The position numbers and the translations under genes are program-made. From assembly GCA_009193035.1 (NCBI GenBank), contig SWDT01000070.1, forward strand, positions 682,001 through 746,000: a DNA stretch of 64,000 nt, written 5' to 3'. This stretch comes from Halicephalobus mephisto (Eukaryota; Nematoda; Chromadorea; Rhabditida; Panagrolaimidae). The notes under the pieces are model-generated. The model saw only the letters and a list, made by a program, of their open reading frames with translations. It was not told the origin of the DNA and did no database searches. Below are positions 20,610-30,753 of this stretch, piece after piece (position 1 is the first letter of the stretch; each line of letters begins with the position of its first letter).

Positions 20610-23254
20610 CTAATTCGAAATATAAGTACGATGACATCTGGGATCAGTGACGTTGATCCAAAACATCCGGTAAAAAGGCCCGACTTTTTGGGCGTAGATC
20701 ATGAGAAATTTCTCTTCGTTGGAGATCCTGTAAAGTGTGTCGAGGATGTTGTTTCCCATAGGGGGGTAGTTGTGGACAAAATGAAGTTCCACGTTCATCT
20801 GACAGATCGGGGGGATTCTTCCGGGGTTGTTGATGATGTAAGGCAAAAGACCGAATTCGCTGCCTTCTACGTCCATCAGAAGAAGATCGATCGGTCTGTT
20901 GTTGTTGTATTCGTCGAGGAGGTTCTGGAACGACATGTGCCGGAGGGTCTCCTGGTGATATCCGACGTTTTCCTTGTCTAAAATCAGTTCATTACTTAAT
21001 TCATCAAAACAAAAGTCCAAAATCAAAAAGTAAATAACCATCATTCGTGGCAGGACCAATTTTCCGCTCGAGAGTTTTCTTTTTTAATTATTTTAAAAAA
21101 TATTCCAAAAATTGGTCCCGACACGAATGATGCTTAATCGTTTCAGTTTTAATTCTGATTACCGTACATCAGAAACAATTAAAGTTACGGTCAAAGGATA
21201 AATAACCATTATTCGTGGCAGGACCAATTTTCCGCTCGGGAGTTTTCTTTTTTAATTATCTCAAGAAATATTCCAAAAATTGGTCCCAACACGAATGATG
21301 CTTAATCATTTCAGTTTTAATCCTGATTACTGTACATCAGAAACAATTAAAGTTACGGTCAAAGGATAAATAACCATCATTCGTGGCAGGACCAATTTTC
21401 CGCTCGGGAGTTTTCTTTTTTATTTTAAAAAATATTCCAAAAATAGGTCCCGACACGAATGATGCTTAATCGTTTCAGTTTTAATCCTGATTACCGTACA
21501 TCAGAAACAATTAAAGTTACGGTCAAAGGATAAATAACCATCATTCGTGGCAGGACCAATTTTCCGCTCGGGAGTTTTCTTTTTCGATTATTTTAAAAAA
21601 TATTCCGAAAATAGGTCCCGACATGAATATTGTTTTTTTACGGAATTAAGTATTTTTAATAATAAACGTACTGATGACACTAGCGTTGAATTCTCCTTCT
21701 TCGGCTCCGACGGCTCCTTTGACGAATAATCCTCCCAGATCATTTTTGAACATCCTTCCACTAACCTCCTCGTCAGGATCGACCCCGAGGAAAGTGCAGT
21801 GAGGGTACTTGGCTTTCAACTCCAATTCTGCTTTTACATCTCTGCCGATGCCTAAGGTGACGATGTTACAGCTTTCGTGCTGGATAGGAGGAAGGAAATG
21901 TTTCACTTCGTCCATGTTCCGGATCTCCATCAACGGCAGAATTTTCATCAACTCTTGCGAACATGACTGAATTCAAAATTTTAAAAAAATACAAAAATCC
22001 ACAAAAAAAGTAATTTTTGGGTCAGTAACAAATATAAATCATCATTATTGTAATTTTCGTCATAAATGTTAAAGATTCATGAAAAATGTGACGATCTTGT
22101 TATATTTCGAAATTATTACTGAGTTAAAAATTGTTTTTTTTGTGTACTGGAGCTGCTTTTGGATAGTGCCCAGAAAGCCCTGACTTGAGTCCGAAATAGA
22201 CACTATCCAAAGTCTATATATATAAAAATGTAACTTTTAGTACAGTAATAAATATAATTTGCCACTATTACTTGTAATTTGGTCACAAATGTTAAAGATA
22301 AATAAAAATGCGATGATTGTGTCACATTTCGCAATTGTTACTGAATTAAAAATTATGTTTTTTGTGTATGGAATACTGTATAATCAAGTGTGATTTTTGG
22401 GACATATATCAACAACTTCATGTATGATTTTTAATTCCAGAAAGCACAAAAAGGGTTAAGTACCCTATGTACCGTAGTCTTGAAGTTTCTAGATCTATTT
22501 AAGAAGAATATAGTAAAATTATTTCGAAATAATTTAAGATAACTAAATAACTATCCCAAAATAAAAATTCTCACACAGATTACTGTAGTTTCTAACAAGT
22601 TTCAAAAATTTCATAAGTGATTAATTTCGAAATTATCCTTGAAAATTAAATTTCCAGATTACTGTAGTTTCTGACAAATTTCAAAAATTCGTCTCAAGAT
22701 TAATGAAAAATTTTTGATTTTTAAAATAAAATAATTTTTTTTGACTTTTTAAATAAAATAAAAAATTCTAATTTTTTTAAAATAAAATAAAAATTTTTCT
22801 GATTTTTTAAATAAAATGAAAAATTCTAATTTTCTTTAAATAAAATAATTTTTTTTGATTTTTTAAATAAAATAAAAAATTCTAATTTCTTGATTTTTTA
22901 AAAAAATAAAAAATTTACATTGACTAATTTGTCGACGGTTTTGTAGACTTGGTCGAAGAGACCCTTCTGGGCCCCGTGGAGGGCCTTCTGGAAGTTGAAC
23001 GAAAGACACGAGAAAACTGATTGAATGTTTTTTTCGCTTAGTCTGGTTACGGTCTCGGTTTGAAGAATGGACATCTGGATGTCCTTGATGTCCCTGACTT
23101 CGTGGATGTACCCCACTTCTGGGATTTCATCACCAACTCCAGAATCGTCTTCGGACAGAAAAATTTTGGAAATCAAAAAAACAGTAAAAAAACCAATCAA
23201 AATCGAAAACCCGACGGTTTTCATTTTCGAATTTCTGAACTTCAAAGTGGACAT
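20610..23254 (-). CDS. FkbM-domain (Methyltransf_21) membrane-anchored methyltransferase-like protein
   Basis: Exons 23254-22919, 21966-21672 and 20977-20610 give 332 residues. Residues about 11-32 (MKTVGFSILIGFFTVFLISK) form one signal-anchor helix, so the rest probably faces the Golgi or ER lumen. The methyltransferase part has NIVTLGIGRDVKAELELKA and FLGVDPDEE (the usual cofactor-binding strand regions) and the FkbM hallmark LLLMDVEGSEFGLLPYI. This family is expanded in nematodes and mostly uncharacterised, so a substrate cannot be given. The C-terminus (GPFYRMFWINVTDPRCHRTY) is conserved-looking. All exon joins keep frame. Intron 2 (20978-21671) is filled by a four-copy hairpin array and intron 1 holds a second hairpin element. 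The fold call is good; activity is not shown. Confidence 0.85.
21037..21640. repeat. Hairpin-forming tandem array, 165-168-bp unit, four copies
   Basis: Copies begin at the motif ATTCGTGGCAGGACCAATTT at 21043, 21211, 21379 and 21543. In each unit the motif CATCATTCGTGGCAGGACC is followed about 60 bp later by GGTCCCGACACGAATGATG, its near-perfect inverted complement (about 25 bp with two mismatches). The linker GTTTCAGTTTTAATCCTGAT and ACGGTCAAAGGATAAATAAC is also conserved. The fourth copy is cut after its right arm. The array fills intron 2 of the methyltransferase gene. Confidence 0.9.
22157..22212. repeat. GGATAGTG hairpin element (intron copy)
   Basis: The arms CTTTTGGATAGTG and CACTATCCAAAG flank a 32-nt loop (CCCAGAAAGCCCTGACTTGA and so on). 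Both arms and loop recur almost unchanged at 55803-55856 and 56026-56079, 33 kb away. Flanking sequence (GTCACAAATGTTAAAGAT, TTACTGAGTTAAAAATTG) is also shared, so the full element is about 200 bp or more (about 22050-22350). Confidence 0.85.
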
Positions 23255-24980
23255 TTTTGAAAAGTTAAATTTTCGGTGACTTTTATATGGATTTTCGAAA
23301 ATTCTGGTTTCAAAAAATTAGTTTTTCTGATTTTATCTTTTTTTCGAAAATGTTTAAGTTCAAAAACGATATCTCGATGAATTTCGAAAGTGAAATCTCC
23401 CGGAGAGGAAATTCGGGATTATCTGGTTTAACATCTGAATATATGTCCTTTCAATGACAGATCAAACCGAAGTGATTTAATTTTTGAATTGTTTTTTTTC
23501 AATTTCAAAGTTCTTTGTTCCATTTCCGAGTCGTTTTTTAACTTTGATTTTTATCTTTTTTCAATTTTTATTGTACCTAAAAAAAACAAAAATGAACATT
23601 GTAGACTTGAAATTTTACAAAAATACAAAAAAAAATAAAATTAAAATAATTTTAAAAAAAATTAAAATTAAAATTATAAAAAAAAATAAAATTAAAATTA
23701 TTAAAAAAATTTAAATTATTAAAAAATTAAAAAATTAAATTTTTAAAATTAAAAAAAATTAAAATTATTTTAAAAAAATTAAACGTAAAAAAATTTTAAA
23801 ACTTTTAAATTTGAATTTAGAAAAATTAATTTTTTTAATAATTAAAATATTTTTTGAACATATTTTAGAACAAAATTTTTTTAAAGTTTCGAAATTTGAA
23901 AATAAAAAAAATTGAAAAGGTTCTAAAATTTCAAAACGACAAATGACTTTGAAAAGTTTTAAAACAAACAAAATTAAAGTTTCTAAAATTTCGAAAAACA
24001 TGTTTAAAAAATTTTAAAATATTAAAAAAAATAAAATTTTTAAATTTAAAAAAAATTTAATTTTTAAATTTTAAATAATTAAAAAAAATTTAATTTTATA
24101 AAATTTTTAAATTCAAAAAAGTTTAATTTTTAAATTTTTAAAATTAAAAAAAATTTAATTTTATAAAAATTTTTAAATTTAAAAAAAATAAAATTTTTAA
24201 ATAATTAAAAATCCCTGTTTTAATGAGATTTCGAAAATTCAAAGTCATTTTTATTTGTTTTTTTCATTAAAGTTAATTTTTTTGTTTTTTCGGATTTTTT
24301 CAATTGGTTTTTGAATTTTGAACAATCTTAAAATTTTCCACTTGAAGGTCATCTGATTCTTGTCAATTTTGCTCAATTCTCAAGATTTCCTGTTTTTTGA
24401 AAAATAAAATAAATTTTTTTTGACAAAAAAGATGAATTTCAATCATTTTTATTTTCGAAAAAAAAATTAAATAAATTTTAATCGTTTTTATTTTATTTTT
24501 ATTTTCAAAAAACGAATTTTAAATATTTTAATTTTTTTATTTCCGAAAAAAGTCAATTTTTATTTTTTTTATTTTCGACAAAAATAAAGTTAATTTTGAT
24601 CATTTTTGTTTTTGACAAACAAAGTTAATTTTTTTTATAATTTTTGATAAAAAAAGTTAATTTTTATTTTTTTTATTTTTTATTTTTGACAAAAAAGATG
24701 AATTTTGATCATTTTTGTTTTTGACAAACAAGGTTAATTTTTATTTTTTTAATTTTTCAATTTTTGACAAAAAAGTTAATTTTTATCTTTTTTATTTTTG
24801 ACGAAAAAATTAATTTTGATTATTTTTATTTTTTTAATTTTTGACAAAAAAGACGAATTTTGAGCATTTTTGTTTTATTTGTGGAAATTTCGACTGAATC
24901 TGAAGGTCGGAGCGACCTCATTTGACCAGTTAAATCGAGTCCGAGCCGTGGAAATCGAGGCCAAATTTTCCTAATTTTCT
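23255..24980. other. AT-rich intergenic DNA with degenerate repeats; outron of the next gene at its end
   Basis: The part 23600-24240 is almost only A and T. The part 24420-24870 repeats the motif TTTTTGACAAAAAAGATGAA with TTTTGATCATTTTTGTTTTT at roughly 60-bp spacing. The part 24880-24975 regains mixed composition (GGTCGGAGCGACCTC is a perfect inverted repeat) and is probably the promoter or outron of the gene at 24989. No gene is seen. Confidence 0.5.
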
Positions 24981-24988
24981 TTTCAGAA

Positions 24989-25978
24989 ATGAAATTGGTC
25001 TTAATTTTTATTATTTTCGTTATTCCTACTGTCGGCAGAGTTTTGGACAGAAATTACTACCACGGATCTGTTTCGGGAAAAGTTTTCGATTATTACGATG
25101 TGGCCAAGGGCAATGTCCCGACTTATATGACGTTTTCCGACAAGTTCCCTGAGGCGTTCGTGGAAGACACTGAACCTTTGAAAATCAGCAATCTGGATGC
25201 TGTAAGTCTTCTTTGAACGAAGATACTGTAGAAAATTTCAGAATTCCATCAGGGGCTTCTGAAGGCTTCTGAAGGCTTCTGAAGGCTTCTGGAGGCTTCT
25301 GGAGGCTCCATGAAGTTTTTAGAAACTTCTTAAATCTTCATGAAGTCCCCAGAATCCAGTAGAAACTTCTTCCAAATTTCTAAAAGAATTAAGAAGCTTC
25401 TGAAGTCCTCAAAAATCTCATCCAAAGCTTCTTGAATCTCCATGAAGTTTTTATAAACTTCTTAAATCTCCATGAAGTCCCCAGAATCCAGTGGAAACTT
25501 TTTCTGAAATTTTGGAAGAATTCAGAAGCTTCTGAAGTTTTCTAGTATCTCGTTCGAATTTCCGAAAACTTCTGGAATCAAGTAGAAAATTCTGAATTTT
25601 TTGAAAAACTCCATCTAAAGATTCTGAATTTTTTGAAAATCTTCATAATGTTCAAAAATTTACCGAATATTTAAATTTAAAACTTTCAGAAGAGTTTTGA
25701 AAATTTGTAAAAATATTAATTTTTAATTTCCTAATTTGTCAAATATTGGATTATTTTAGAAAAATAATGAAATTCAAAACGAAGAACAAATCGAAGTTGT
25801 TCCGGCCGCAGAAACTTCCGAAAATTACTATGAATATCCCCAGGAAGATCTGTCCAAGCCCTTGGGTACTGTAGTGGATTCTGAAACCAACGAAGAAAAG
25901 AAAAATTCCACCGAGATTATCTCCAAAGTCGATGACGAAATGACCCTCGTCACCATCAAGCCCCTCTGTGACGATTGA
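24989..25978 (+). CDS. Small secreted acidic protein, unknown function
   Basis: Exons 24989-25201 and 25760-25978 give 143 residues. Residues 1-17 (MKLVLIFIIFVIPTVGR) are a clear signal peptide. The mature part is acidic and rich in Glu, Asp, Asn and Tyr, with a tyrosine cluster (DRNYYHGSVSGKVFDYYD, then ENYYEYPQED). A single cysteine sits near the C-terminus (KPLCDD). There are no domains I recognise. A perfect acceptor TTTTCAG ends 2 bp before the ATG, typical of a trans-spliced first exon. The 558-bp intron begins with a decamer repeat. The gene is divergent from the methyltransferase gene. The family may be nematode-specific. Confidence 0.75.
25250..25570. repeat. GGCTTCTGAA decamer repeat and related intron repeats
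   Basis: Five tandem copies of GGCTTCTGAA/GGCTTCTGGA at about 25253-25305 are followed by two longer units around CTTCATGAAGTCCCCAGAAT (about 25335 and 25455). GAAGCTTC and TTCATGAA palindromes recur. All are within the intron of the secreted-protein gene. Confidence 0.75.
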
Positions 25979-26089
25979 AAAACTCGAATTTTCCCAGTTG
26001 TATTACAGTATCGGGTTATACATACTACAATAAAATCAAAAAATTTAAAAAATATTACCGTAATCTTAGAAGAACTTTAATCTTGGAAT

Positions 26090-26520
26090 TTTTTAAAATT
26101 AAAATTTTTATGTTTTAATTTTTTGGAGATGTTAGAAATTATATAATTATTGTTGATGAAAAAGAAGTTCTTTGTGGATTAAGCCCTCAGGCATCCGCAT
26201 GTCCAATTGACCGTAACTTCAAAAAAATTAAAAAAATCTTTTTAATTTTTTGTAGATATTAGAAATTATATAATTATTGTTGATGAAAAAAAAGTTCCTT
26301 ATAAATTAAGCCCTCAGGCACATGAATGTCCACTTGCCTCAAAGAAAACAAAATTTTCCAATTCTCTCGGAAAAAAAAAGATTAAATTTTTGAATTTTAA
26401 TTTTCTGCAGATGTTAGAAATTATATAATTATTGTGGATGAAAAAGAAGTTCTTTGTAAATTAAGCCCTCAGGCACATGAATGTCCACTTGCCTCAAAGA
26501 AAACAAAAAAATCTTCTAAG
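26090..26520. repeat. Three-copy repeat with conserved AAGCCCTCAGGCA block
   Basis: Copies start near 26120, 26245 and 26400. Each has GTTAGAAATTATATAATTAT, then TGATGAAAAAGAAGTTC and TTAAGCCCTCAGGCA-CA-GAATGTCCA. Copies 2 and 3 are closest to each other. The block GCCCTCAGGC is nearly palindromic. They lie downstream of the secreted-protein gene. No function is known to me. Confidence 0.75.
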
Positions 26521-26840
26521 TTCTTTCATAAAAACACAGCTTTTGCTCCAAAAAAACTTCAAATTTAATCATGCAGCAAATCGAAATTTAAAAAAAATAA
26601 AAATCTAATTTTGAAAGATAAAGAACTTCGAAAAATTCAAAATAAACATTAATATTTACAAAACTCTATAAATCGAAAGTGCAAGATACATAACTTTCTT
26701 TGTCTAGTGTTTTTAGACTTATGTAAGTACTCTTGAAAGGTATATCTTCAATAAAAGTGGATTTTTTTAAATGTTTTTTAAAAAAGATTTTTGATCCTTG
26801 AATTTTTAAATTACATAATTGTGAAAATTTGACCGGAGGC

Positions 26841-26927
26841 GATGTCGTGGCCGAGTGGTTATGGCGATGGACTGCTAATCCATTGGGGTTTCCCCGCGTG
26901 AGTTCGAATCTCATCGCAACGACATCG
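26841..26927 (+). tRNA. tRNA-Ser (anticodon GCT), unusual acceptor region
   Basis: The A box TGGCCGAGTGG, the anticodon stem-loop GGACTGCTAATCC with anticodon GCT, a serine-type long variable arm (TTGGGGTTTCCCCGCG) and the T arm GTGAGTTCGAATCTCAT are all present. Five T residues at 26932-26936 can terminate Pol III. The 5' GATGTCG (26841-26847) pairs perfectly with CGACATC (26920-26926), but five bases (CGCAA, 26915-26919) separate that strand from the T arm. With normal spacing the acceptor stem would hardly pair. It could be a functional variant, a pseudogene, or a tRNA-derived element. No intron is seen. Confidence 0.7.
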
Positions 26928-27256
26928 ATAGTTTTTGCCTCAAGCGAAAGATGATTTTCAGTAACGAGTTCAATCGTAACAGAAAGCACAAATATATGAC
27001 AGTTCCATGTTTAACAGGGATAAACGCAAAAAAGTAAACTTCAACTTTTTTTATTTTCAAGAATTTTTAGAAACTTCCAGATGTCAATTTACAATTTTCG
27101 CTCGATTCTGGGAGATTCCAGAATGTTCTTATAAAATTACGAAATTTCTAGAACCTTCGAATGAATTCCGAAATCTCCATAATTCGTTAAAATTTAAAAA
27201 ACTACTCATCTCAGGAACTTTCCGTTTTCTATATGAAATTTATCATCGAAATTTTC
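26928..27256. other. AT-rich spacer before the retrotransposon
   Basis: It contains only short AT-rich frames and several GAATTC-like and TTCTAGAA motifs. Base composition changes sharply at about 27256, which I take as the 5' edge of the element. Confidence 0.4.
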
Positions 27257-30200
27257 TCCCGCATGCTTCTACCTCTTCGTGGTGCAGGAGATAAACTCTG
27301 TCTTGGTCCAGCCTGAGGACACCTACTTCCTAGTAGGGAGACAGAGGCCAAAGAAGCGTTATCCCCACAGTTAACTGACACAACGGGCCTCTGTGTTATA
27401 GCTTTCTGTGCTCCTCCTACTCCCTGGCAAGGACAGGAGGATGAACCTAGGGATCCATATATGCTACGACTTCGCTATTCCAGCCCCAGTCCGCACGCTG
27501 TCCCTGCCCCGCCACGACGCCGGCGGCTCACGCACACAGCGAGGGGCGATCCAATCTCGGAGGCCTCAAGGCGTCATCCAGATCCAGACACCCTCGGACC
27601 GACCCAACACCGCACCACTCCACCCGACACCAGGGAGACCTCCTCATCGGCACATTCAACGCCCGCACCCTAGCCACAGAAGCTGCCCGAGCCACTTTCC
27701 TCCACTGTGTCGCCTCCATCAAGTTCCACCTCATAGCCCTCCAAGAGACGAAGTGCACCAAGCAGTACAGCCGTGTTCTCAACTCCGGCCATCAGATGAC
27801 ACTTGGTCCCAAGGTAGAAGGGAAGAACATCGGAGGCGTCGGCTTCCTCATCCACTCATCTATCACGCGAATATCGATTCCATCTCCGTCCTCTCCCCCC
27901 GGCTCGCAATCCTTCGACTACGCTTTGGAAAGAGCCACGTCTCGATCCTGAACGTTTACGCCCCGACATCCGCAGCTCCTATCGAAGAACGAGAATCCTT
28001 CTTCACAAAGCTTCAAGAAGTCTACCGTCAAGAGAAGGCCTTCTACCGGTTCATCATAGGAGACTTCAACTCAAGGATTGGCCCACACGAAGACGGAGAA
28101 TACCGCATCGGACCGCACTCAGCCGACGTCAGGAACGAAGCAGGAGATCTGGTCGTCGAATTCGTCAACCGCACACGCCTCTTTCACGGGAACCTCTCTT
28201 CTCCAAGCGAGCAGACCACCGTTGGACGTGGAAGTCCCCAAACGGAAGTATGACATATGAGATTGATCATATCTTCACGAACAGAAGGTGGGTATTCCAG
28301 GACGTTGCCGTTGTCCGCGGTTTTGATTCGCCTTCGGACCATCGACTCCTAAGAGCACGAATTCAACTCCGTTACCGCCTCGAGAAGACGATCAGGTATG
28401 CAGCCCGACCCACAGGAAGTCCCTCCATAGATCCCACCACTTTCGAAGCTCACCTCTCAGCCTACGAATGGACAACCGACCAGGACCCTACCACTGACTA
28501 CACCTTGCTAACTGACGGTATCCGCAGCTGTGCCCAAGCCTCGCTACTCTCCGCCACACCCGCACCGTCACGACTCACCGACCGCTCCACCTCTGCCATA
28601 GCCAGAAGAGGACAACTCAAAAGAGACCCCAACTGCGAACTGTGGATGAGAGTTGCAGCAGACTGGTACTGCCGGTTCTCGATCAAGAAGGACATCAAGG
28701 AGCACAGGAAAAGGATCCTGCAGAAGGCAGCCGAGGAAAAACAGAGCATCAAACGCGCAAAACGAGAGCTCAGCCGGACGTCAACCGATCGAGGCTATAC
28801 GTGACACCTCAGGAGTCCCCATCACCAGGAGAGCAGGAATCGAGGAGAGAATCGCCGGGTTCTACACCGATCTCTACCGCTCCACAACACCTATCTCCCG
28901 CATTTCATCAACGATGCCTCGGGAAGACCCACCCGTCCTCCTACCATCCGAAGTCCGAGCCGCCTGCAGCCGAATGAAGAAGCACTCTGCTCCTGGCCAG
29001 ACAAGATCACCGCCGAGATGATCATAGCAGGGGGTCACACACTCCACACTCTCCTAGCCGACCGATTTTCATCATATCTAGGAAAGAACAGGTTCCCGAA
29101 ACAATGGAAAGAGAGCAACATGGTTCTTATCCATAAGAAGGGCGACCCCTACGATATCGGAACTACAGGCCGATCTCTCTCCTGAGCGTTCCCTACAAGA
29201 TTTTTACCAAGGTCCTCGTCAATAGGATGGAGAAGCAGCTCGACGAGTTCCAGCCCTAGAGCAAGCCGGCTTTAGGAAAGGCTTCGGCTGTATCGATCAC
29301 ATCCACGCACTGACGTTACTCATGGAGAAGTGCAAGGAGTACCGCCTCCCCCTAGTCCTGGCTTTCGTGGATTATCAGAAGGCCTTTGACAGCGCGAGAT
29401 CCCTGCCGTCCTTAACAGTCTCGTCCATTCCGGGATTGACAACGCCTACATCGACACTCTCGCTCCCTGACCGAAGACTGCACGGCCACGATCTGCCCCT
29501 TCGATAGAAACGTTTCGATCCCAATAGGCAGAGGCGTACGCCAAGGCGACACGATATCCCCGAAGCTGTTCACCTCCGCCCTCGAAGACGCGATGAGGAC
29601 CCTCGACTGGAAGGAGAAAGGAATCAAGATCGACGGCCGTTGCCTGTCTCATCTCCGATTCGCGGATGATATAGTGTTGATCTCTCACTCTACAGCCGAG
29701 CTTCAGGGGATGCTGACCGAACAGTACAATCGGGAAGCGCCATCGGACTGACGATTAACAAGAAGAAGACCCAGATAATGAGGAACCCGTACTGCCAAGG
29801 ACCAGGGATCACTCACGACGGCCACCCACTCGAAGAGACAGACTCCTACGTCTACCTCGGCAAGTTACTTGCGGCAGATTGCTCGATCATGGGCGAACTG
29901 AGAAGGAGGAAAAGAGCGGCATGGGGAGCCTTCGGGCGCATAAAGGAAGTCACTGGGTACCTGTCAGATCCTGGCATTCGAGCTTCCCTCTCTCACGTCT
30001 TACCCGCGCTCTGCTACGCCTCCGAGACATGGACCCTCACAGCATCTGCCATCTCCTACATCGAAAACACATACCGAGGACTTGAACGGGCGCTCACCCG
30101 AGTCAACCGCCACCAGCAAAGAGAACGGAGATGGACCAATGAAGATCTACGGAAACTCTCCGGGGCCAAGGACGTCGTCAAGTACATCTACAAGGCAAAG

Positions 30201-30480
30201 CACCGCTGGGCGGGACACGTCATGAGAAGGGAAGACGACAGATGGACACGGAGGATCACGGAATGGACTGTACGGGGGAAGACAAGACCTCGAGGGAGAC
30301 CCCCCGCCCGCTGGAGCGACTCCCTCCAACCCCTCTCTCTCCAGCCCACCACACTGCCCCGCACAACCACCACCCGACCGACAAGAACCCCGTTCGTGCA
30401 CTGGTCGACGAGGGCACAAAACCGCGAAGAATGGAAGCGAAGTGACCCACGCGGCAAACCCGCTTGAGGATGGGTCTCTA
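27257..30480 (+). mobile_element. RTE-type non-LTR retrotransposon, GC-rich and broken
   Basis: Pieces of one endonuclease-reverse transcriptase polyprotein appear in order but in different frames. There is an apurinic endonuclease N-part (GTFNARTLATEA, LIALQETKC near 27645-27750), its middle (LNVYAPTSAAPIEERESFF, FIIGDFNSRIG), and its C-part (YEIDHIFTNRRW, SPSDHRLLRARI at 28255-28370). Then come RT blocks [17 protein letters not shown] (29170), AFVDYQKAFDSA (29365), GVRQGDTISPKLFTSALED (29535) and LRFADDIVLIS with the catalytic FADD (29655). The C-terminal YVYLGKLLAADCS and CYASETWTLT follow. At least six frame breaks or stops, for example near 28250, 28800, 29020, 29260, 29400 and 29750, make it non-functional. 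Composition is far richer in G and C than everything around it. It sits about 270 bp upstream of the MPP beta gene. Confidence 0.9.
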
Positions 30481-30530
30481 TTGTATCTATTGTAAATATT
30501 ATTTTTAAATTAAAAGATAAGGATTTAGAG

Positions 30531-30625
30531 ATATTAATGAATAAAAATAGAAAAAAGTATTTTTTAATGAATAAAAATAGAAAAAAGTATTTTTTAATGA
30601 ATAAAAATAGAAAAATTAATTTTTC
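30531..30625. repeat. Three copies of a 30-bp unit at the 3' end of the retrotransposon
   Basis: TTAATGAATAAAAATAGAAA followed by AAAGTATTTT is repeated three times. Short tandem repeats at the 3' terminus are common for RTE elements, so this may be the element's tail or a host microsatellite it landed in. Confidence 0.75.
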
Positions 30626-30753
30626 CAAAAAAAAATCAACTTTAGGATCTTCCGGTTTCGTTTGGCGACTTGGTCCGATTGCCAACAGCCGTCGAGCGAA
30701 AGTTGAATTTACTTTTTGGCTCCAAATTTTTATATTGCATCATTTACTGTAGG

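Noticed and set aside
30188..30685. 165-codon minus-strand frame across the retrotransposon 3' end
   Set aside because: It is antisense to the RT C-terminus and runs into the 30-bp repeats; the KKYFFLFLFI units are repeat artefacts.
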